Assembly: GCF_021202945.1 (NCBI RefSeq)
Contig: NZ_JAJOYR010000002.1
Span: 546,112 to 610,111 of the forward strand
From: Stenotrophomonas sp. SY1
GTDB taxonomy: Bacteria; Pseudomonadota; Gammaproteobacteria; Xanthomonadales; Xanthomonadaceae
DNA length: 64,000 nucleotides
Direction: 5' to 3'
Under the pieces are notes generated by a model. That model did no database searches and was not told where the DNA came from. It worked only from the letters and a program-made list of their open reading frames with translations. Positions 45,479-56,748 of the stretch are shown here, piece after piece (the stretch's first letter is position 1; every line of letters starts with the position of its first letter). Position numbers and translations under genes: made by a program.

Positions 45479-47449
45479 TCAGAGCTGGCTTTCCTGCACC
45501 TGCACCTTGAAGTGCTTGCGCATGCCATCGACGTACGCCTTGGCCGCAGCGGCGCCATCGATCTGACTCAACTGCTGCTTGAGCATCTGCTGCTGCTGTT
45601 CCGGCACTTCGGCGATATTGCCCGGCGTGACCTTGGTCAGCGCGAACACCGCATAACGACCGCCTTCCACTTCCACCTTGCCGTAGCTGGGCTTGTCGCC
45701 CGCCGGCGGTGCCGCGCTGAACACCGCACGGTTGGCTTCGGCGCTCGGCATCGGCGCACCACGCGGCAGGCCCGGCATCGGCAGCAACTGCAGCTTGTCT
45801 TCCTGTGCCAGTGCCGACAGCGTCTGGCCAGCGGCCAACTTGGCCAGCAATGCATCGGCAGCCTTCTTGGAGGCTTCCTCGGCACGGTTCGCGCGCACTG
45901 CCGCGATCACCTGCTCACGCGCCTTTTCCAGCGGAATCGCCTGCTCCGGCGTATGTGCGGTGACGCGGATCATCACGTTGTGGTTGGGCGCGATCTCGAT
46001 CGGGTCGCTGACCGTGCCGTCTTCCACCAGCGCATCGGAGAACGCCGCACGCAGCACGGCCGGAGTGGCGGCAATGCCACTGGCAGTGGCGCGGGTGAAC
46101 GGCCCCATGGTCTGCACCGGCACGCCCACTTCCTTGGCCGCCGGTTCCAGCGCGGTCGGGTTCTTGTAGACCAGGTCGACCAGACGGCCGCTGAGTTCGT
46201 TGAAGGCGCGCTCGCTGTCGGCCTGCAACTGCTCGGCGGCCAGCTGGTCACGCACTTCCTCGAACGGACGGCCTTCGCCGCCCTTGATCTCGCGCAGCAT
46301 CAGCACGTGATAGCCGAACTCGGTCTTGACCGGACCGGTGATCTCGCCAGCCTTCATCGCGAACAGTGCGTCCTCGAACGGCTTGACCATCACGCCCTTT
46401 TCCACCCAGCCCAGGTCGCCACCGGCTTCCTTGGAACCCGGGTCGTCCGAATTGGCCTTGGCCAGCGCGGCGAAGTCGGCACCCGGCAGCTTGGCGTCGG
46501 CCGCCAGCTTGTTGGCCTTGGCTTCGGCGGCCTTCTGCGAGGCTTCATCGCTGCTGGCACTGATCAGGATGTGCGATGCCAGGCGCTGGTCCGGTGCGAC
46601 AAAACGCACCTTCTCGTCTTCATAGCGCTTGCGCAGCGTTGCTTCATCGGCCGGCGTCGCAGCCGGCAGGCTGGCCGCGTTGAGTTCCACGTATTCGATG
46701 GACACGCTCTCCGGCTGCAGGAAATCCTTCGCGTGGCCGTCGTACCACTGCTTGATTTCAGCATCGCTGACCGGCGCGGTATCGACTTCGGCCGGCGGCA
46801 GCAACGCGAACTCGACGTCACGGGTTTCACCCAACAGCTTCAGCATGCGCTCGGCTTCACCCTTGGTGGCAAAGCCCGACTCGGCCAACGCGGTGGGAAT
46901 GATCGACTGCTGCAGGCTGGTGCGGACCACCTGCTCGAACATCGCCGGCGTACGCGGCGGCATGCTCTGCGCCAGCACCATGCGGTACTGGTCCGGATCG
47001 AACTTGCCGTCGCGCTGGAACGCCTCGATGCCGTTGATGTAGTCGCGCACGGCCTTGTCGCCGATGACAACGTGTGCCTGCTCGGCGGCCAGGCGAACCA
47101 CCTGCTCGTCCACCAGCTGGTCCAGGACGGCGAGCTTGTTCTCGGTCGTCTCGAACTCACGCGGATCGAAGTTGTCGCCCTGCTGCTCGCGTGCAGCCAT
47201 GCGCGCCTGCTCGAAACGCGTGCGGAAATCCTCGACGCTGATTTCGTGGTGGCTCCACAGGAACGACACCGGCCACCAGGACGGCGCCGAACGCCACCAT
47301 GTCGGCGGCGCCGATACCTTGGCCACATTCTGCGAACCGACGCCACCAAGGTAGCTGTTGTCGATCACGAACAGGAACGGGATCATCAACAGGCCCACGA
47401 TCACGGTAACGATCCAGCCTGAGGTCTTGTCGCGAAGTTTCTGCAGCAT
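45479..47449 (-). CDS. ppiD: Periplasmic folding chaperone/isomerase PpiD
   Basis: 656 residues. Inner-membrane anchored, assists proteins leaving the Sec translocon. One membrane segment (WIVTVIVGLLMIPFLFVIDN, about 12-31), a SurA-like chaperone domain (about 65-200) and a parvulin domain with LASHILIS near 293 and GGDLGWVEKGVMVKPFEDALFAMKAGEITGPVKT (quoted in part) to about 390. Length and layout fit PpiD. It lies close to lon, clpX, clpP and tig, a typical protein quality-control neighbourhood. Confidence 0.94.
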   Translation of the reverse strand: MLQKLRDKTSGWIVTVIVGLLMIPFLFVIDNSYLGGVGSQNVAKVSAPPTWWRSAPSWWPVSFLWSHHEISVEDFRTRFEQARMAAREQQGDNFDPREFETTENKLAVLDQLVDEQVVRLAAEQAHVVIGDKAVRDYINGIEAFQRDGKFDPDQYRMVLAQSMPPRTPAMFEQVVRTSLQQSIIPTALAESGFATKGEAERMLKLLGETRDVEFALLPPAEVDTAPVSDAEIKQWYDGHAKDFLQPESVSIEYVELNAASLPAATPADEATLRKRYEDEKVRFVAPDQRLASHILISASSDEASQKAAEAKANKLAADAKLPGADFAALAKANSDDPGSKEAGGDLGWVEKGVMVKPFEDALFAMKAGEITGPVKTEFGYHVLMLREIKGGEGRPFEEVRDQLAAEQLQADSERAFNELSGRLVDLVYKNPTALEPAAKEVGVPVQTMGPFTRATASGIAATPAVLRAAFSDALVEDGTVSDPIEIAPNHNVMIRVTAHTPEQAIPLEKAREQVIAAVRANRAEEASKKAADALLAKLAAGQTLSALAQEDKLQLLPMPGLPRGAPMPSAEANRAVFSAAPPAGDKPSYGKVEVEGGRYAVFALTKVTPGNIAEVPEQQQQMLKQQLSQIDGAAAAKAYVDGMRKHFKVQVQESQL

Positions 47450-47538
47450 GGGAAAAATCAGGGCCTATTGGCGAGCCGGGCAGTGTAACCCGCTTCCCGC
47501 CCGAGTCCCAACCGGGCCAGTCCGGGCTTGGGCTACAA

Positions 47539-47572
47539 AGAAAAAGCCCCCGGCTTGCGCCGAGGGCTTTGA
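47539..47572 (-). terminator. Terminator of the tRNA-Asp cluster
   Basis: Hairpin aaagccc(ccggcttgcgccg)agggcttt just downstream of the last tRNA-Asp on the minus strand, A-rich on the plus strand left arm. Confidence 0.75.
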
Positions 47573-47578
47573 GACAAC

Positions 47579-47655
47579 TGGCGGAGCGGACGGGACTCGA
47601 ACCCGCGACCTCCGGCGTGACAGGCCAGCATTCTAACCAGCTGAACTACCGCTCC
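47579..47655 (-). tRNA. tRNA-Asp (GTC), copy 1
   Basis: 77 nt with encoded CCA; acceptor ggagcgg; anticodon loop ctgtcac between ctggc and gccgg gives GTC. Identical with the two copies at 47719 and 47877. Confidence 0.97.
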
Positions 47656-47718
47656 ACGTTTTGACTCGACCACCACCGGAAACCCGATGATGCGCACTCC
47701 GAAGAGTGACTGGAAAAA

Positions 47719-47795
47719 TGGCGGAGCGGACGGGACTCGAACCCGCGACCTCCGGCGTGACAGGCCAGCATTCTAACCAGCTGAACTACCGCTCC
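47719..47795 (-). tRNA. tRNA-Asp (GTC), copy 2
   Basis: 77 nt, same sequence as the flanking copies; spacers of 63 and 81 bp between the copies differ, so only the gene itself is kept identical. Confidence 0.97.
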
Positions 47796-47876
47796 GCATT
47801 TAACCTTTTTTGTTTTCTCTCAACCCTGGGGCCTTGAGAAAACAACGCCCCCGATTGCTCAGGGGCGCGTATGAAG

Positions 47877-47953
47877 TGGCGGAGCGGACGGGACTCGAAC
47901 CCGCGACCTCCGGCGTGACAGGCCAGCATTCTAACCAGCTGAACTACCGCTCC
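47877..47953 (-). tRNA. tRNA-Asp (GTC), copy 3
   Basis: 77 nt, same sequence as the other two copies; encoded CCA. First tRNA-Asp of the transcript after tRNA-Val. Confidence 0.97.
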
Positions 47954-47980
47954 ACTTTCAATACTGCTCGTTGGTGCTTT

Positions 47981-48055
47981 TGGTGGGTGCTGAGGGTTTC
48001 GAACCCCCGACCCTCTCCGTGTAAGGGAGACGCTCTACCACTGAGCTAAGCACCC
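47981..48055 (-). tRNA. tRNA-Val (TAC)
   Basis: 75 nt with encoded CCA; acceptor gggtgct; anticodon loop cttacac between tctcc and ggaga gives TAC (codon GUA). Starts 12 bp after the HU stop codon, so probably read with hupB and the tRNA-Asp genes as one transcript. Confidence 0.97.
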
Positions 48056-48067
48056 CCGGTGAGCCGC

Positions 48068-48340
48068 TTAGTTTACAGCGTCCTTCAGGGCTTTACCAGC
48101 CTTGAAGGCAGGATTTTTTGCAGCGGCGATCTTGATCTCTTCGCCGGTCTTCGGGTTGCGGCCAGTGCGCTCTGCGCGCTCGCGAACCTGGAACGTACCG
48201 AAGCCCACCAGAGTCACGGCATCACCCTTCTTCAGGGCCTTGGTGATCTCGGCGATGACAGCGTCAACTGCACGGCCAGCTTCGGCCTTGGACAGGTCAG
48301 CAGCAGCGGCAACGCCATCAATCAATTCGGTCTTGTTCAT
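48068..48340 (-). CDS. hupB: DNA-binding protein HU
   Basis: 90 residues. Histone-like dimer that bends DNA. Starts [20 protein letters not shown] and has the DNA-binding arm [18 protein letters not shown], with the prolines and arginines of the HU beta ribbon. Lies downstream of lon as in E. coli (clpX-lon-hupB). Confidence 0.97.
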   Translation of the reverse strand: MNKTELIDGVAAAADLSKAEAGRAVDAVIAEITKALKKGDAVTLVGFGTFQVRERAERTGRNPKTGEEIKIAAAKNPAFKAGKALKDAVN

Positions 48341-48547
48341 TCTGTAAAACTCCCTTTGCGGCGAATCCGCGAAATAGTTGGGGTGGTCTTCGCATGCTGG
48401 AAGACTGCGATGACCGGAAGATCCTTGAAACACGTCAGCTGCAGATCAGCAGGTACGTGAGTCGCACTTTTATACCAGCGCCCCCCTACCCACGCAAGCT
48501 GAAAAGCCAGCAATGACGCGGGTTTTGGGGGATTTTGCGTTCACACT

Positions 48548-51004
48548 TCAATGCTTGACGCGCGCGGCCGGAGTTGACTTGGACTTGCCGCGCACAGTGA
48601 CGCGCTGCGCACTCTTGCGTGCCTTCGGCGCCGCCAGCGGCGACTCAAGCGCGATATCCAGCACTTCGTCGATCCACTTCACCGGCAGGATCTTCAAACC
48701 ATCGGTGACATTGGCCGGAATGTCGGCCAGATCCTTGCGGTTCTCCTCCGGGATGATCACCGTGCGCACGCCGCCACGCAGCGCGGCCAGCAGTTTTTCC
48801 TTCAGGCCACCGATGGCGGTGACGCGCCCGCGCAGGGTGATTTCGCCGGTCATCGCCACCTCCGCCTTGACCGGCACCTTGGTCAAGGTGGAAACCAGAG
48901 AGGTCACCATCGCGATACCGGCACTCGGGCCATCCTTGGGCGTAGCGCCATCGGGCACATGCAGGTGGACGTCGTGCTTCTGCAGGAAATCCACGTCGAT
49001 GCCCAATGCCTCGGCGCGTGCACGCACCACCGACAGCGCCGCCGTCGCCGATTCCTTCATCACGTTGCCGAGCTGGCCGGTCAGCGTCACCGCGCCCTTG
49101 CCCGGAATCAACGTCGATTCGATCTGCAGCAGGTCGCCGCCCACTTCGGTCCAGGCCAGGCCGGTAACCAGGCCGATCTCGTTCTCTTCCTCGGCGCGGC
49201 CGAAGTCGAAACGACGCACGCCCAGGTACTTGTCCAGGTTCTTGCCGTCGACCACCACCAGCGCCTTGGGCTTTTTCGCGCTCTTCTTGGCGGCCTTCTT
49301 CACCGGCTGCGGGCCGGCCAGCGCGATTTCCTTGACCACCTTGCGGCAGATCTTGGCCACTTCGCGCTCAAGGTTACGCACACCGGATTCGCGCGTGTAA
49401 TAACGCACGATGTCGCGGATCGCATCTTCCTCGATCGCCAACTCCTCCGGCTTCAGGCCGTTGGCCTTGAGCTGCTTGGGCACCAGGTAACGCGTGGCGA
49501 TGTTGAGCTTCTCGTCCTCGGTGTAACCGGGGATGCGGATCACTTCCATGCGGTCCAGCAGCGGGCCGGGGATGTTGAGCGAGTTGGACGTCGCCACGAA
49601 CATCACTTCGCTCAGGTCCAGGTCCACTTCCAGGTAGTGATCGTTGAAGGCGTTGTTCTGCTCGGGATCGAGCACTTCCAGCAGCGCCGAGGACGGATCG
49701 CCACGGAAGTCCATCGACATCTTGTCGATTTCATCCAGCACGAACAGCGGGTTCTTGCTGCCGACCTTGTTGAGGTTCTGCACGATGCGGCCCGGCATCG
49801 AACCGACATACGTACGGCGATGACCACGGATCTCGGCTTCGTCGCGCACGCCGCCCAGCGACATGCGCACGAACTTGCGGTTGGTGGCCTTGGCGATGGA
49901 CTGACCCAGCGAGGTCTTGCCCACGCCCGGCGGCCCGACCAGGCACAGGATCGGCCCCTTCATCTGCTTCACGCGCGACTGCACGGCGAGATATTCGAGG
50001 ATGCGGTCCTTGACCTTGTCCAGACCGTAATGATCGGCATCGAGCGTGTCCTGCGCGGCCTTCAGGTCCTTGCGCACCTTGGTGCGCTTCTTCCACGGCA
50101 CACCCAGCAGCCAGTCCAGATAGTTGCGCACCACGGCCGCTTCGGCGGACATCGGCGACATCTGCTTGAGCTTGTTGAGTTCGGCCTTGGCCTTGGTTTC
50201 CACCGGCTTGGGCATGCCGGCTTCGGCGATCTTGCGGGCCAGCTCGTCCAGCTCGCCCGGCGCGTCGTCCAGGTCACCCAGTTCTTTCTGGATGGCCTTC
50301 ATCTGTTCGTTGAGGTAGTACTCGCGCTGGCTCTTTTCCATCTGCGATTTCACGCGGCCGCGGATGCGCTTTTCCAGCTGCTGCACGTCGATTTCGCCGT
50401 CGACCAGGCCGACCAGCATTTCCAGCCGGTCACCGACCTGCAGCGTTTCCAGCAGCTTCTGCTTGTCGGCCAGGCGCACACCGATATGGGCGGCGATGGT
50501 GTCGGCCAGACGTGCCGGCTCCTCGATGCCGGCCAGGGTCTGCAACAGCTCCGGCGGCAGCTTGCGGTTGGTCTTCACGTACTGCTCGAACAGCGACATC
50601 AGCGAACGGGCAATCGCCTCGATCTCTCGCGTCTCGCGTGAATCGTCCGATTCGATTTCCTCGCCATGGCCCTGCAGCGCGCCGTCGCGCTCGTAGACCT
50701 TGTCCACGGCCACGCGCGACAGCCCTTCGACCAGCACCTTGATGGTGCCGTCAGGCAGTTTCAGCAGCTGCAGCACCTGGGCCAACGTGCCAACCGAGTA
50801 CAGGTCCGCTGCCGTCGGGTCGTCGGTTTCGGCCGACTTCTGCGCGACCAGCAGGATGCGCTTGTCCGCTTCCATGGCGCGTTCCAGCGCCTGCATGGAC
50901 TTGTCGCGGCCCACGAACAGCGGGATGACCATGTGCGGGAACACCACCACGTCACGCAGTGGCAGGACCGGCAGGTCGAGAACTTCGAGTTGGGACTGGG
51001 CCAT
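48548..51004 (-). CDS. lon: ATP-dependent protease Lon
   Basis: 818 residues. Degrades misfolded and regulatory proteins. N-terminal LON domain starting [23 protein letters not shown] module with Walker [16 protein letters not shown] and Walker [11 protein letters not shown], and the protease domain with Ser about 694 in [15 protein letters not shown] and the lysine in GLKEKLLAA. The C-terminal tail is basic. Between clpX and hupB. Confidence 0.97.
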   Translation of the reverse strand: MAQSQLEVLDLPVLPLRDVVVFPHMVIPLFVGRDKSMQALERAMEADKRILLVAQKSAETDDPTAADLYSVGTLAQVLQLLKLPDGTIKVLVEGLSRVAVDKVYERDGALQGHGEEIESDDSRETREIEAIARSLMSLFEQYVKTNRKLPPELLQTLAGIEEPARLADTIAAHIGVRLADKQKLLETLQVGDRLEMLVGLVDGEIDVQQLEKRIRGRVKSQMEKSQREYYLNEQMKAIQKELGDLDDAPGELDELARKIAEAGMPKPVETKAKAELNKLKQMSPMSAEAAVVRNYLDWLLGVPWKKRTKVRKDLKAAQDTLDADHYGLDKVKDRILEYLAVQSRVKQMKGPILCLVGPPGVGKTSLGQSIAKATNRKFVRMSLGGVRDEAEIRGHRRTYVGSMPGRIVQNLNKVGSKNPLFVLDEIDKMSMDFRGDPSSALLEVLDPEQNNAFNDHYLEVDLDLSEVMFVATSNSLNIPGPLLDRMEVIRIPGYTEDEKLNIATRYLVPKQLKANGLKPEELAIEEDAIRDIVRYYTRESGVRNLEREVAKICRKVVKEIALAGPQPVKKAAKKSAKKPKALVVVDGKNLDKYLGVRRFDFGRAEEENEIGLVTGLAWTEVGGDLLQIESTLIPGKGAVTLTGQLGNVMKESATAALSVVRARAEALGIDVDFLQKHDVHLHVPDGATPKDGPSAGIAMVTSLVSTLTKVPVKAEVAMTGEITLRGRVTAIGGLKEKLLAALRGGVRTVIIPEENRKDLADIPANVTDGLKILPVKWIDEVLDIALESPLAAPKARKSAQRVTVRGKSKSTPAARVKH

Positions 51005-51040
51005 GGGGGGCGGGCTCCGCTGATGTCAGGAAAGGCCGAA

Positions 51041-51078
51041 TAAAAAAGCCGATGGCCCCGTTATGGGGCCATCGGCGG
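51041..51078 (-). terminator. Terminator between clpX and lon
   Basis: On the minus strand gccgatggcccc-ataa-cggggccatcggc is followed by ttttttatt; it would end the clpX transcript, so lon has its own promoter. Confidence 0.88.
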
Positions 51079-51148
51079 AGTGTTGCAAGAGGCGCTGAAA
51101 ACTGAACCTGACTACGCGGCGGAAAGCTCAAACCGCCATGAGACTGGT

Positions 51149-52441
<1,293 letters not shown>

Positions 52442-52568
52442 GCTTCGCTTACCCAGTTGCTTCCCCCTATGAACAGGGGGTTCGATTTCGAGAATAGCAC
52501 AGGGCCGGATGGACGCCAGTCCAGTTCCGACCCTGCAAAAAATGCCGTGTTTTCGGCCACTTGCACCA

Positions 52569-53195
52569 TCAAGACGCTTGGATCGTCTCTTCCGGACGAC
52601 GTTCCAGCACCTGGTCCACCAGGCCATAGGCCTTGGCGTCGAACGCGCTCTTGAAATTGTCGCGCTCGGTGTCGCGTGCAATGGTCTCCAGCGGCTGGCC
52701 GGTGTGCTTGGCCATCACTTCGTTCAGGCGCGAACGCAGGGTCAGGATTTCACGGGCATGGATGTCGATGTCCGTGGCCTGGCCCTGGAATCCGCCCAGC
52801 GGCTGGTGGATCATCACCCGCGAGTTCGGCAGCGCGTAACGCTTGCCCGGTGCGCCAGCTGCCAGCAGCAGCGCGCCCATCGAAGCAGCCTGACCGATGC
52901 AGGTGGTGCTCACGTCCGGCCGGATGTACTGCATGGTGTCGTAGATCGCCATGCCGGCGGTCACCACGCCACCGGGCGAGTTGATGTAGATGTTGATTTC
53001 CTTTTCCGGGTTTTCCGATTCAAGGAACAACAACTGGGCCACGATCAGGTTCGCCATGTGATCGTCGATCGGCCCGACCAGGAAAATCAGGCGCTCCTTG
53101 AGCAGGCGCGAATAGATGTCGTAGGCGCGCTCGCCACGGGCGGTCTGCTCGACCACCATCGGAACCATGTTCAGGGCTTTGGTTCGGTTGTCCAT
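52569..53195 (-). CDS. clpP: ATP-dependent Clp protease proteolytic subunit
   Basis: 208 residues. Catalytic triad Ser105 ([10 protein letters not shown]), His130 ([10 protein letters not shown]) and Asp179 (RDTERDNF). Start MDNRTKALN is preferred to an ATG four codons upstream; both are possible. Between tig and clpX, the standard order. Confidence 0.97.
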   Translation of the reverse strand: MDNRTKALNMVPMVVEQTARGERAYDIYSRLLKERLIFLVGPIDDHMANLIVAQLLFLESENPEKEINIYINSPGGVVTAGMAIYDTMQYIRPDVSTTCIGQAASMGALLLAAGAPGKRYALPNSRVMIHQPLGGFQGQATDIDIHAREILTLRSRLNEVMAKHTGQPLETIARDTERDNFKSAFDAKAYGLVDQVLERRPEETIQAS

Positions 53196-53262
53196 TTCGT
53201 GAGGCACCTGTCTTGGAGGGGTACGCCCCGCGCCGAGGCGCGGGGATCAAACGACCACCAGC

Positions 53263-54558
53263 TTACTGGCGGATGGCTTCCTGGAACGTCAACGCCTGCT
53301 CGGTGTGCTGGGCACGCTCGGCGATCCAGTCGATGACCTGCTCTTCCATCACGCGGTTCTGCAGGCCAGCCATGAGCTGGGGATCATTGCGGTACATCTC
53401 AATGACCTGCTCCGGCTCTTCGTAGGTCGAAGCGATCAGGCGCATGGTTTCGTTCAGGCGCTTGGGGTCCAGGCGCAGCTCGTTCTTGCGGGCCACTTCG
53501 CCGACCAGCAGGCCGACCAGCACGCGCTTGCCAGCGGCGTCCTTGAAGCCTTCGTGGGCATCGGCCGGGATTTCGCCCGGGTTGCCGCCCTGGCGACGGA
53601 TGGCGTCAACCTGCTGGGCCAGCATGGAGCGGGCTTCGTTCTCGACCAGACGCGGCGGCAGTTCCACCGAGGAATAGGCGGCGATCAGCTGCTCACCGAC
53701 TTCGCGGCGCAGGCGGTTCATCAGCGCGCCCTTGAGCTCGCGCTCCAGGTTGGAACGGATGTCGGCGCGGAACTGCTCCACGTCGCCGTTCTTCACGCCG
53801 AAGCTCTTGATGAAGGTGGCGTCCACTTCCGGCACTTCCTGCTCGGAAACCTCGGTGACCTTGACCGTCACCTGGACCGTCTTGCCCGCCAGTGCCGGCA
53901 CGCGCCAGTCAGCCGGGAACTCGACGTCCAGGGTCTTTTCCTCGCCCTTGGCCAGGCCGATCAGACCCTTTTCGATCTGCTCGAACATCATGCCCTGGCC
54001 GATGATGATGGTGCCCTTCTCGGACCCTTCAGCGGGCAGGCGCTCGTCACCGGCCTGCGACCAGGTTTCCAGGCCGACCAGGTCGCCTTCCTGGGCGCCA
54101 CGGGTAACCGGCTTCCAGGTGCGGCGCTGCTGGCGCAGGTTCTCGATCATCTGATCGATGTCGGCATCGCTGATCTCAGCGGTGTGGCGGACCACAGTCA
54201 GCTTGGTCACGTCGACATCGCCGAAGTCCGGGATCAGCTCGACGGTGGCAACGAAGTCGAATTCGCCTTCACCGGCCTTGTCGATACGCGGGTTGCCGGC
54301 GATGCGCAGCTCGTGCTGGCGCAGCGCGGCGTCGAAGGTTTCACGCAGCAGGCCATCCAGTGCTTCAGCGCGCACCTGCGGCCCGAAACGCTGTTCGATC
54401 ACCTTGGCCGGCACCTTGCCCGGGCGGAAGCCCTTGATACGCGCGGTACGCGCGATTTCGCCCAGACGGCCGCTGATGTGGCCCTGTAGGCGGTCTTCCG
54501 GCAGCGAGAAGCTCAGGCGGCGTTCCAGGTTGCCGGTGGATTCGATCGAAGCTTGCAT
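53263..54558 (-). CDS. tig: Trigger factor
   Basis: 431 residues. Ribosome-bound chaperone and prolyl isomerase. Ribosome signature [19 protein letters not shown] near 43-61, FKBP-type domain about 150-245 with [21 protein letters not shown], and a long helical C-terminal domain. Start [15 protein letters not shown] is the family start. First of the tig-clpP-clpX series. Confidence 0.97.
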   Translation of the reverse strand: MQASIESTGNLERRLSFSLPEDRLQGHISGRLGEIARTARIKGFRPGKVPAKVIEQRFGPQVRAEALDGLLRETFDAALRQHELRIAGNPRIDKAGEGEFDFVATVELIPDFGDVDVTKLTVVRHTAEISDADIDQMIENLRQQRRTWKPVTRGAQEGDLVGLETWSQAGDERLPAEGSEKGTIIIGQGMMFEQIEKGLIGLAKGEEKTLDVEFPADWRVPALAGKTVQVTVKVTEVSEQEVPEVDATFIKSFGVKNGDVEQFRADIRSNLERELKGALMNRLRREVGEQLIAAYSSVELPPRLVENEARSMLAQQVDAIRRQGGNPGEIPADAHEGFKDAAGKRVLVGLLVGEVARKNELRLDPKRLNETMRLIASTYEEPEQVIEMYRNDPQLMAGLQNRVMEEQVIDWIAERAQHTEQALTFQEAIRQ

Positions 54559-54736
54559 GTTGACTCCTGCCACCGGTGGCGACAGCCCCGGCACGATGTG
54601 ATGGTTGAAACGATTGTTAAGAGCGCCGATAACCGCCGCAGCCCTTTAGTTTGGCCGATATCGCCCGGCACCGCCAGCAGCGGCGGTCGTTCAGGGTCGA
54701 GGGCAGCACCCGGGGCGGGTGCGAGATGCCGGGCAA

Positions 54737-54821
<85 letters not shown>

Positions 54822-54889
54822 TTTGCCGGTTCAGGGCGGCATTGTTGCAGGCAGGCGCGCAAAGCGGAAGCCGACAACGATGCGGATAA

Positions 54890-54922
54890 AGAAAAGCCAC
54901 CGGATCGCTCCGGTGGCTTCAA
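54890..54922 (-). terminator. Terminator between tRNA-Lys and tRNA-Leu
   Basis: Hairpin gccaccgga-tcgc-tccggtggc with A-rich left and T-rich right flank (aaagaaaa ... ttcaaatt). It would limit read-through within the tRNA cluster. Confidence 0.75.
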
Positions 54923-54924
54923 AT

Positions 54925-55000
54925 TGGTGGGCTGTCAAGGATTCGAACCTTGGACCTATTGATTAAGAGTCAACTGCTCTACCAACTGAGCTAACAGCCC
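54925..55000 (-). tRNA. tRNA-Lys (CTT), copy 1
   Basis: 76 nt with encoded CCA; acceptor gggctgt; anticodon loop ctcttaa between gttga and tcaat gives CTT (codon AAG). Identical with the copy at 55115. Confidence 0.97.
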
Positions 55001-55076
55001 TGAAACTCTGGGTGCGAATTCTACACCCGAAGGTGTTTATCGCACCAGCCCGAAAACACGGGACTTACATAAATAA

Positions 55077-55111
55077 GGAAAAAGCCGCTTGATTGCTCAA
55101 GCGGCTTCTTG
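55077..55111 (-). terminator. Terminator between the two tRNA-Lys genes
   Basis: Hairpin aagccgcttga-ttgc-tcaagcggctt with A-rich and T-rich flanks. Confidence 0.75.
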
Positions 55112-55114
55112 ATT

Positions 55115-55190
55115 TGGTGGGCTGTCAAGGATTCGAACCTTGGACCTATTGATTAAGAGTCAACTGCTCTACCAACTGAGCTAACAGCCC
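55115..55190 (-). tRNA. tRNA-Lys (CTT), copy 2
   Basis: 76 nt, same sequence as copy 1, 114 bp away. Both flanked by terminator-like hairpins. Confidence 0.97.
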
Positions 55191-55269
55191 TGAAAATCAG
55201 GGGGCGAATGTTACCGCACCCTTCTTTTTTTTGAAACCCCGAATTTCACTTCGAAGCCTCTTTGTTCAG

Positions 55270-55346
55270 TGGGGTGGCTGAGGGGATTCGAACCCCCGAC
55301 CACCGGAATCACAATCCGGTACTCTAACCAACTGAGCTACAGCCAC
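55270..55346 (-). tRNA. tRNA-His (GTG)
   Basis: 77 nt with encoded CCA, discriminator C73; acceptor gtggctg; anticodon loop ttgtgat between ccgga and tccgg gives GTG. The extra G-1 would be the g at 55347 (minus strand). Confidence 0.95.
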
Positions 55347-55384
55347 CACTGAAAACCAACAACTTACCTACCGCTTGCGCCGAT

Positions 55385-55461
55385 TGGCGCGCCCGACAGG
55401 AATCGAACCTGTAACCGCCGGCTTAGAAGGCCGGTGCTCTATCCAGTTGAGCTACGGGCGC
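55385..55461 (-). tRNA. tRNA-Arg (TCT)
   Basis: 77 nt with encoded CCA; acceptor gcgcccg; anticodon loop cttctaa between ccggc and gccgg gives TCT (codon AGA). Confidence 0.97.
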
Positions 55462-55506
55462 TCTGAACCGGATCGTCGCACTCCGGTGCGCATCGAGTGC
55501 ATCGGA

Positions 55507-55583
55507 TGGTCGGGGTAGAGGGATTCGAACCCCCGACATCCTGCTCCCAAAGCAGGCGCGCTACCAGACTGCGCTATACCCCG
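55507..55583 (-). tRNA. tRNA-Pro (TGG)
   Basis: 77 nt with encoded CCA; acceptor cggggta; anticodon loop tttggga between ctgct reading and agcag gives TGG (codon CCA). First of the six-tRNA run. Confidence 0.96.
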
Positions 55584-55723
55584 GCGGTGAATCTCTCGGG
55601 TTACCCCGGAAAGGTCGGCTATTGTCGGAACTGCGGCAGTATCTGTCAACGACAATTTTCATCTTCGTGGATACGGGTATCCTTTCGCTCAGTACCCCTC
55701 TTCCTTCAGCCATGGAGCACGGC

Positions 55724-56485
55724 ATGCGCAGCGGCAACCCAGCCCTTTCCGATTCGACCTTCCTTGATCTTGGCAGCGGCAGCGTCATCTCGCGCGGCGC
55801 CGATGCGATGACGATCAACGGCACCGTCAACAAGACCGGCATCCTGTTGCTGCTGGCGGTGCTGACGGCAGCATTTGCCTGGAACAACACGCTCACCGAT
55901 ACCGGCGAGCTGGCCGCCTCCGGCAAGTTGTATCTGTGGGGCGGCATGATCGTCGGCTTCATCCTGTCGCTGGTGACGATCTTCAAGAAGACCTGGGCAC
56001 CGGTCAGCGCACCACTGTATGCACTGGCCGAAGGCTTCTTCCTGGGCTCGATCTCGGCCATCTACGAAGCCCGCTTCAACGGCATCGTGTTCCAGGCGGT
56101 GATCCTGACCTTCGGCACGCTGTTCGCGTTGCTTTTCGCCTATCGCAGCGGCCTGATCCGGGCCACCGAGAACTTCAAGCTGGGCGTTGTGGCTGCAACC
56201 GGCGGCATCGCGCTGGTTTACCTGGCCACCATCGTGCTGGGCATGTTCAACATCCAGATTCCCTTCATCCACGAGTCGGGCCTGATCGGCATTGGCTTCA
56301 GCCTGTTCGTGGTGGTGATCGCGGCGCTGAACCTGGTGCTGGACTTCGACTTCATCGAAAGCGGCGTGGAAGCCGGCGCTCCGAAGTACATGGAGTGGTA
56401 CGGCGCGTTCGGCCTGATGGTCACGCTGGTGTGGCTGTACATCGAGTTCCTGCGCCTGCTGTCGAAGTTGCAGTCGCGCAACTGA
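55724..56485 (+). CDS. Bax inhibitor-1/YccA family membrane protein
   Basis: 253 residues with seven membrane helices from about residue 36 onwards. YccA binds and restrains the FtsH protease in E. coli. Family marks: GILLLLAVLTAAFAW, PLYALAEGFFLGSISAIYE and the C-terminal FDFIESGVEAGAPKYMEWYGAFGL. The start at 55724 has ggag six bases upstream; an ATG at 55712 is the alternative. Divergent from the tRNA run. Confidence 0.9.
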   Translation: MRSGNPALSDSTFLDLGSGSVISRGADAMTINGTVNKTGILLLLAVLTAAFAWNNTLTDTGELAASGKLYLWGGMIVGFILSLVTIFKKTWAPVSAPLYALAEGFFLGSISAIYEARFNGIVFQAVILTFGTLFALLFAYRSGLIRATENFKLGVVAATGGIALVYLATIVLGMFNIQIPFIHESGLIGIGFSLFVVVIAALNLVLDFDFIESGVEAGAPKYMEWYGAFGLMVTLVWLYIEFLRLLSKLQSRN

Positions 56486-56506
56486 GCACTTCGTTCGGAA
56501 CTGCAT

Positions 56507-56537
56507 GAAAGGGCGCCGCGAGGCGCCCTTTTTTTTG
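56507..56537 (+). terminator. Terminator after the YccA-type gene
   Basis: Hairpin aagggcgcc-gcg-aggcgccctt followed by a run of eight T. Confidence 0.9.
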
Positions 56538-56611
56538 TGCGCGGGGCTCTGTGGACCGCGCTGGGTGGAGTGCAGTCCAGGCTTGCGGTTGTTTCACGGC
56601 GAGAGCGGCTT

Positions 56612-56660
56612 ACCCCTCCCCAACCCTCCCCTTCGCCTTCGGCGAAAGGGAGGGAGCTGA
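56612..56660. repeat. Hairpin repeat related to those at 13.8 kb
   Basis: cccctccccaaccctcccc followed by the hairpin ttcgcc-ttcg-ggcgaa and agggaggg. Wording resembles the second unit at 13900-13931. Confidence 0.5.
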
Positions 56661-56690
56661 AACACTGGCCTCGGCGACATCGCAGGCAAC

Positions 56691-56723
56691 AAAAAACGGA
56701 GCGCTTCCGCGCTCCGTTTCTTC
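56691..56723 (-). terminator. Terminator of the isocitrate dehydrogenase gene
   Basis: Hairpin acggagcgc-ttcc-gcgctccgt with six A on the left, reading as T-tract on the minus strand. Confidence 0.88.
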
Positions 56724-56748
56724 AACCACTGGCAATTGCCTGCTGCGA

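Noticed and set aside
45413-47422. 669-codon open frame antisense to ppiD
   Set aside because: High GC makes long antisense frames common; the product is repetitive His/Arg/Leu-rich without domains, while the other strand encodes a clear PpiD.
48959-50641. 560-codon open frame antisense to lon
   Set aside because: Shadow of lon in the opposite frame; no ribosome site or domain.
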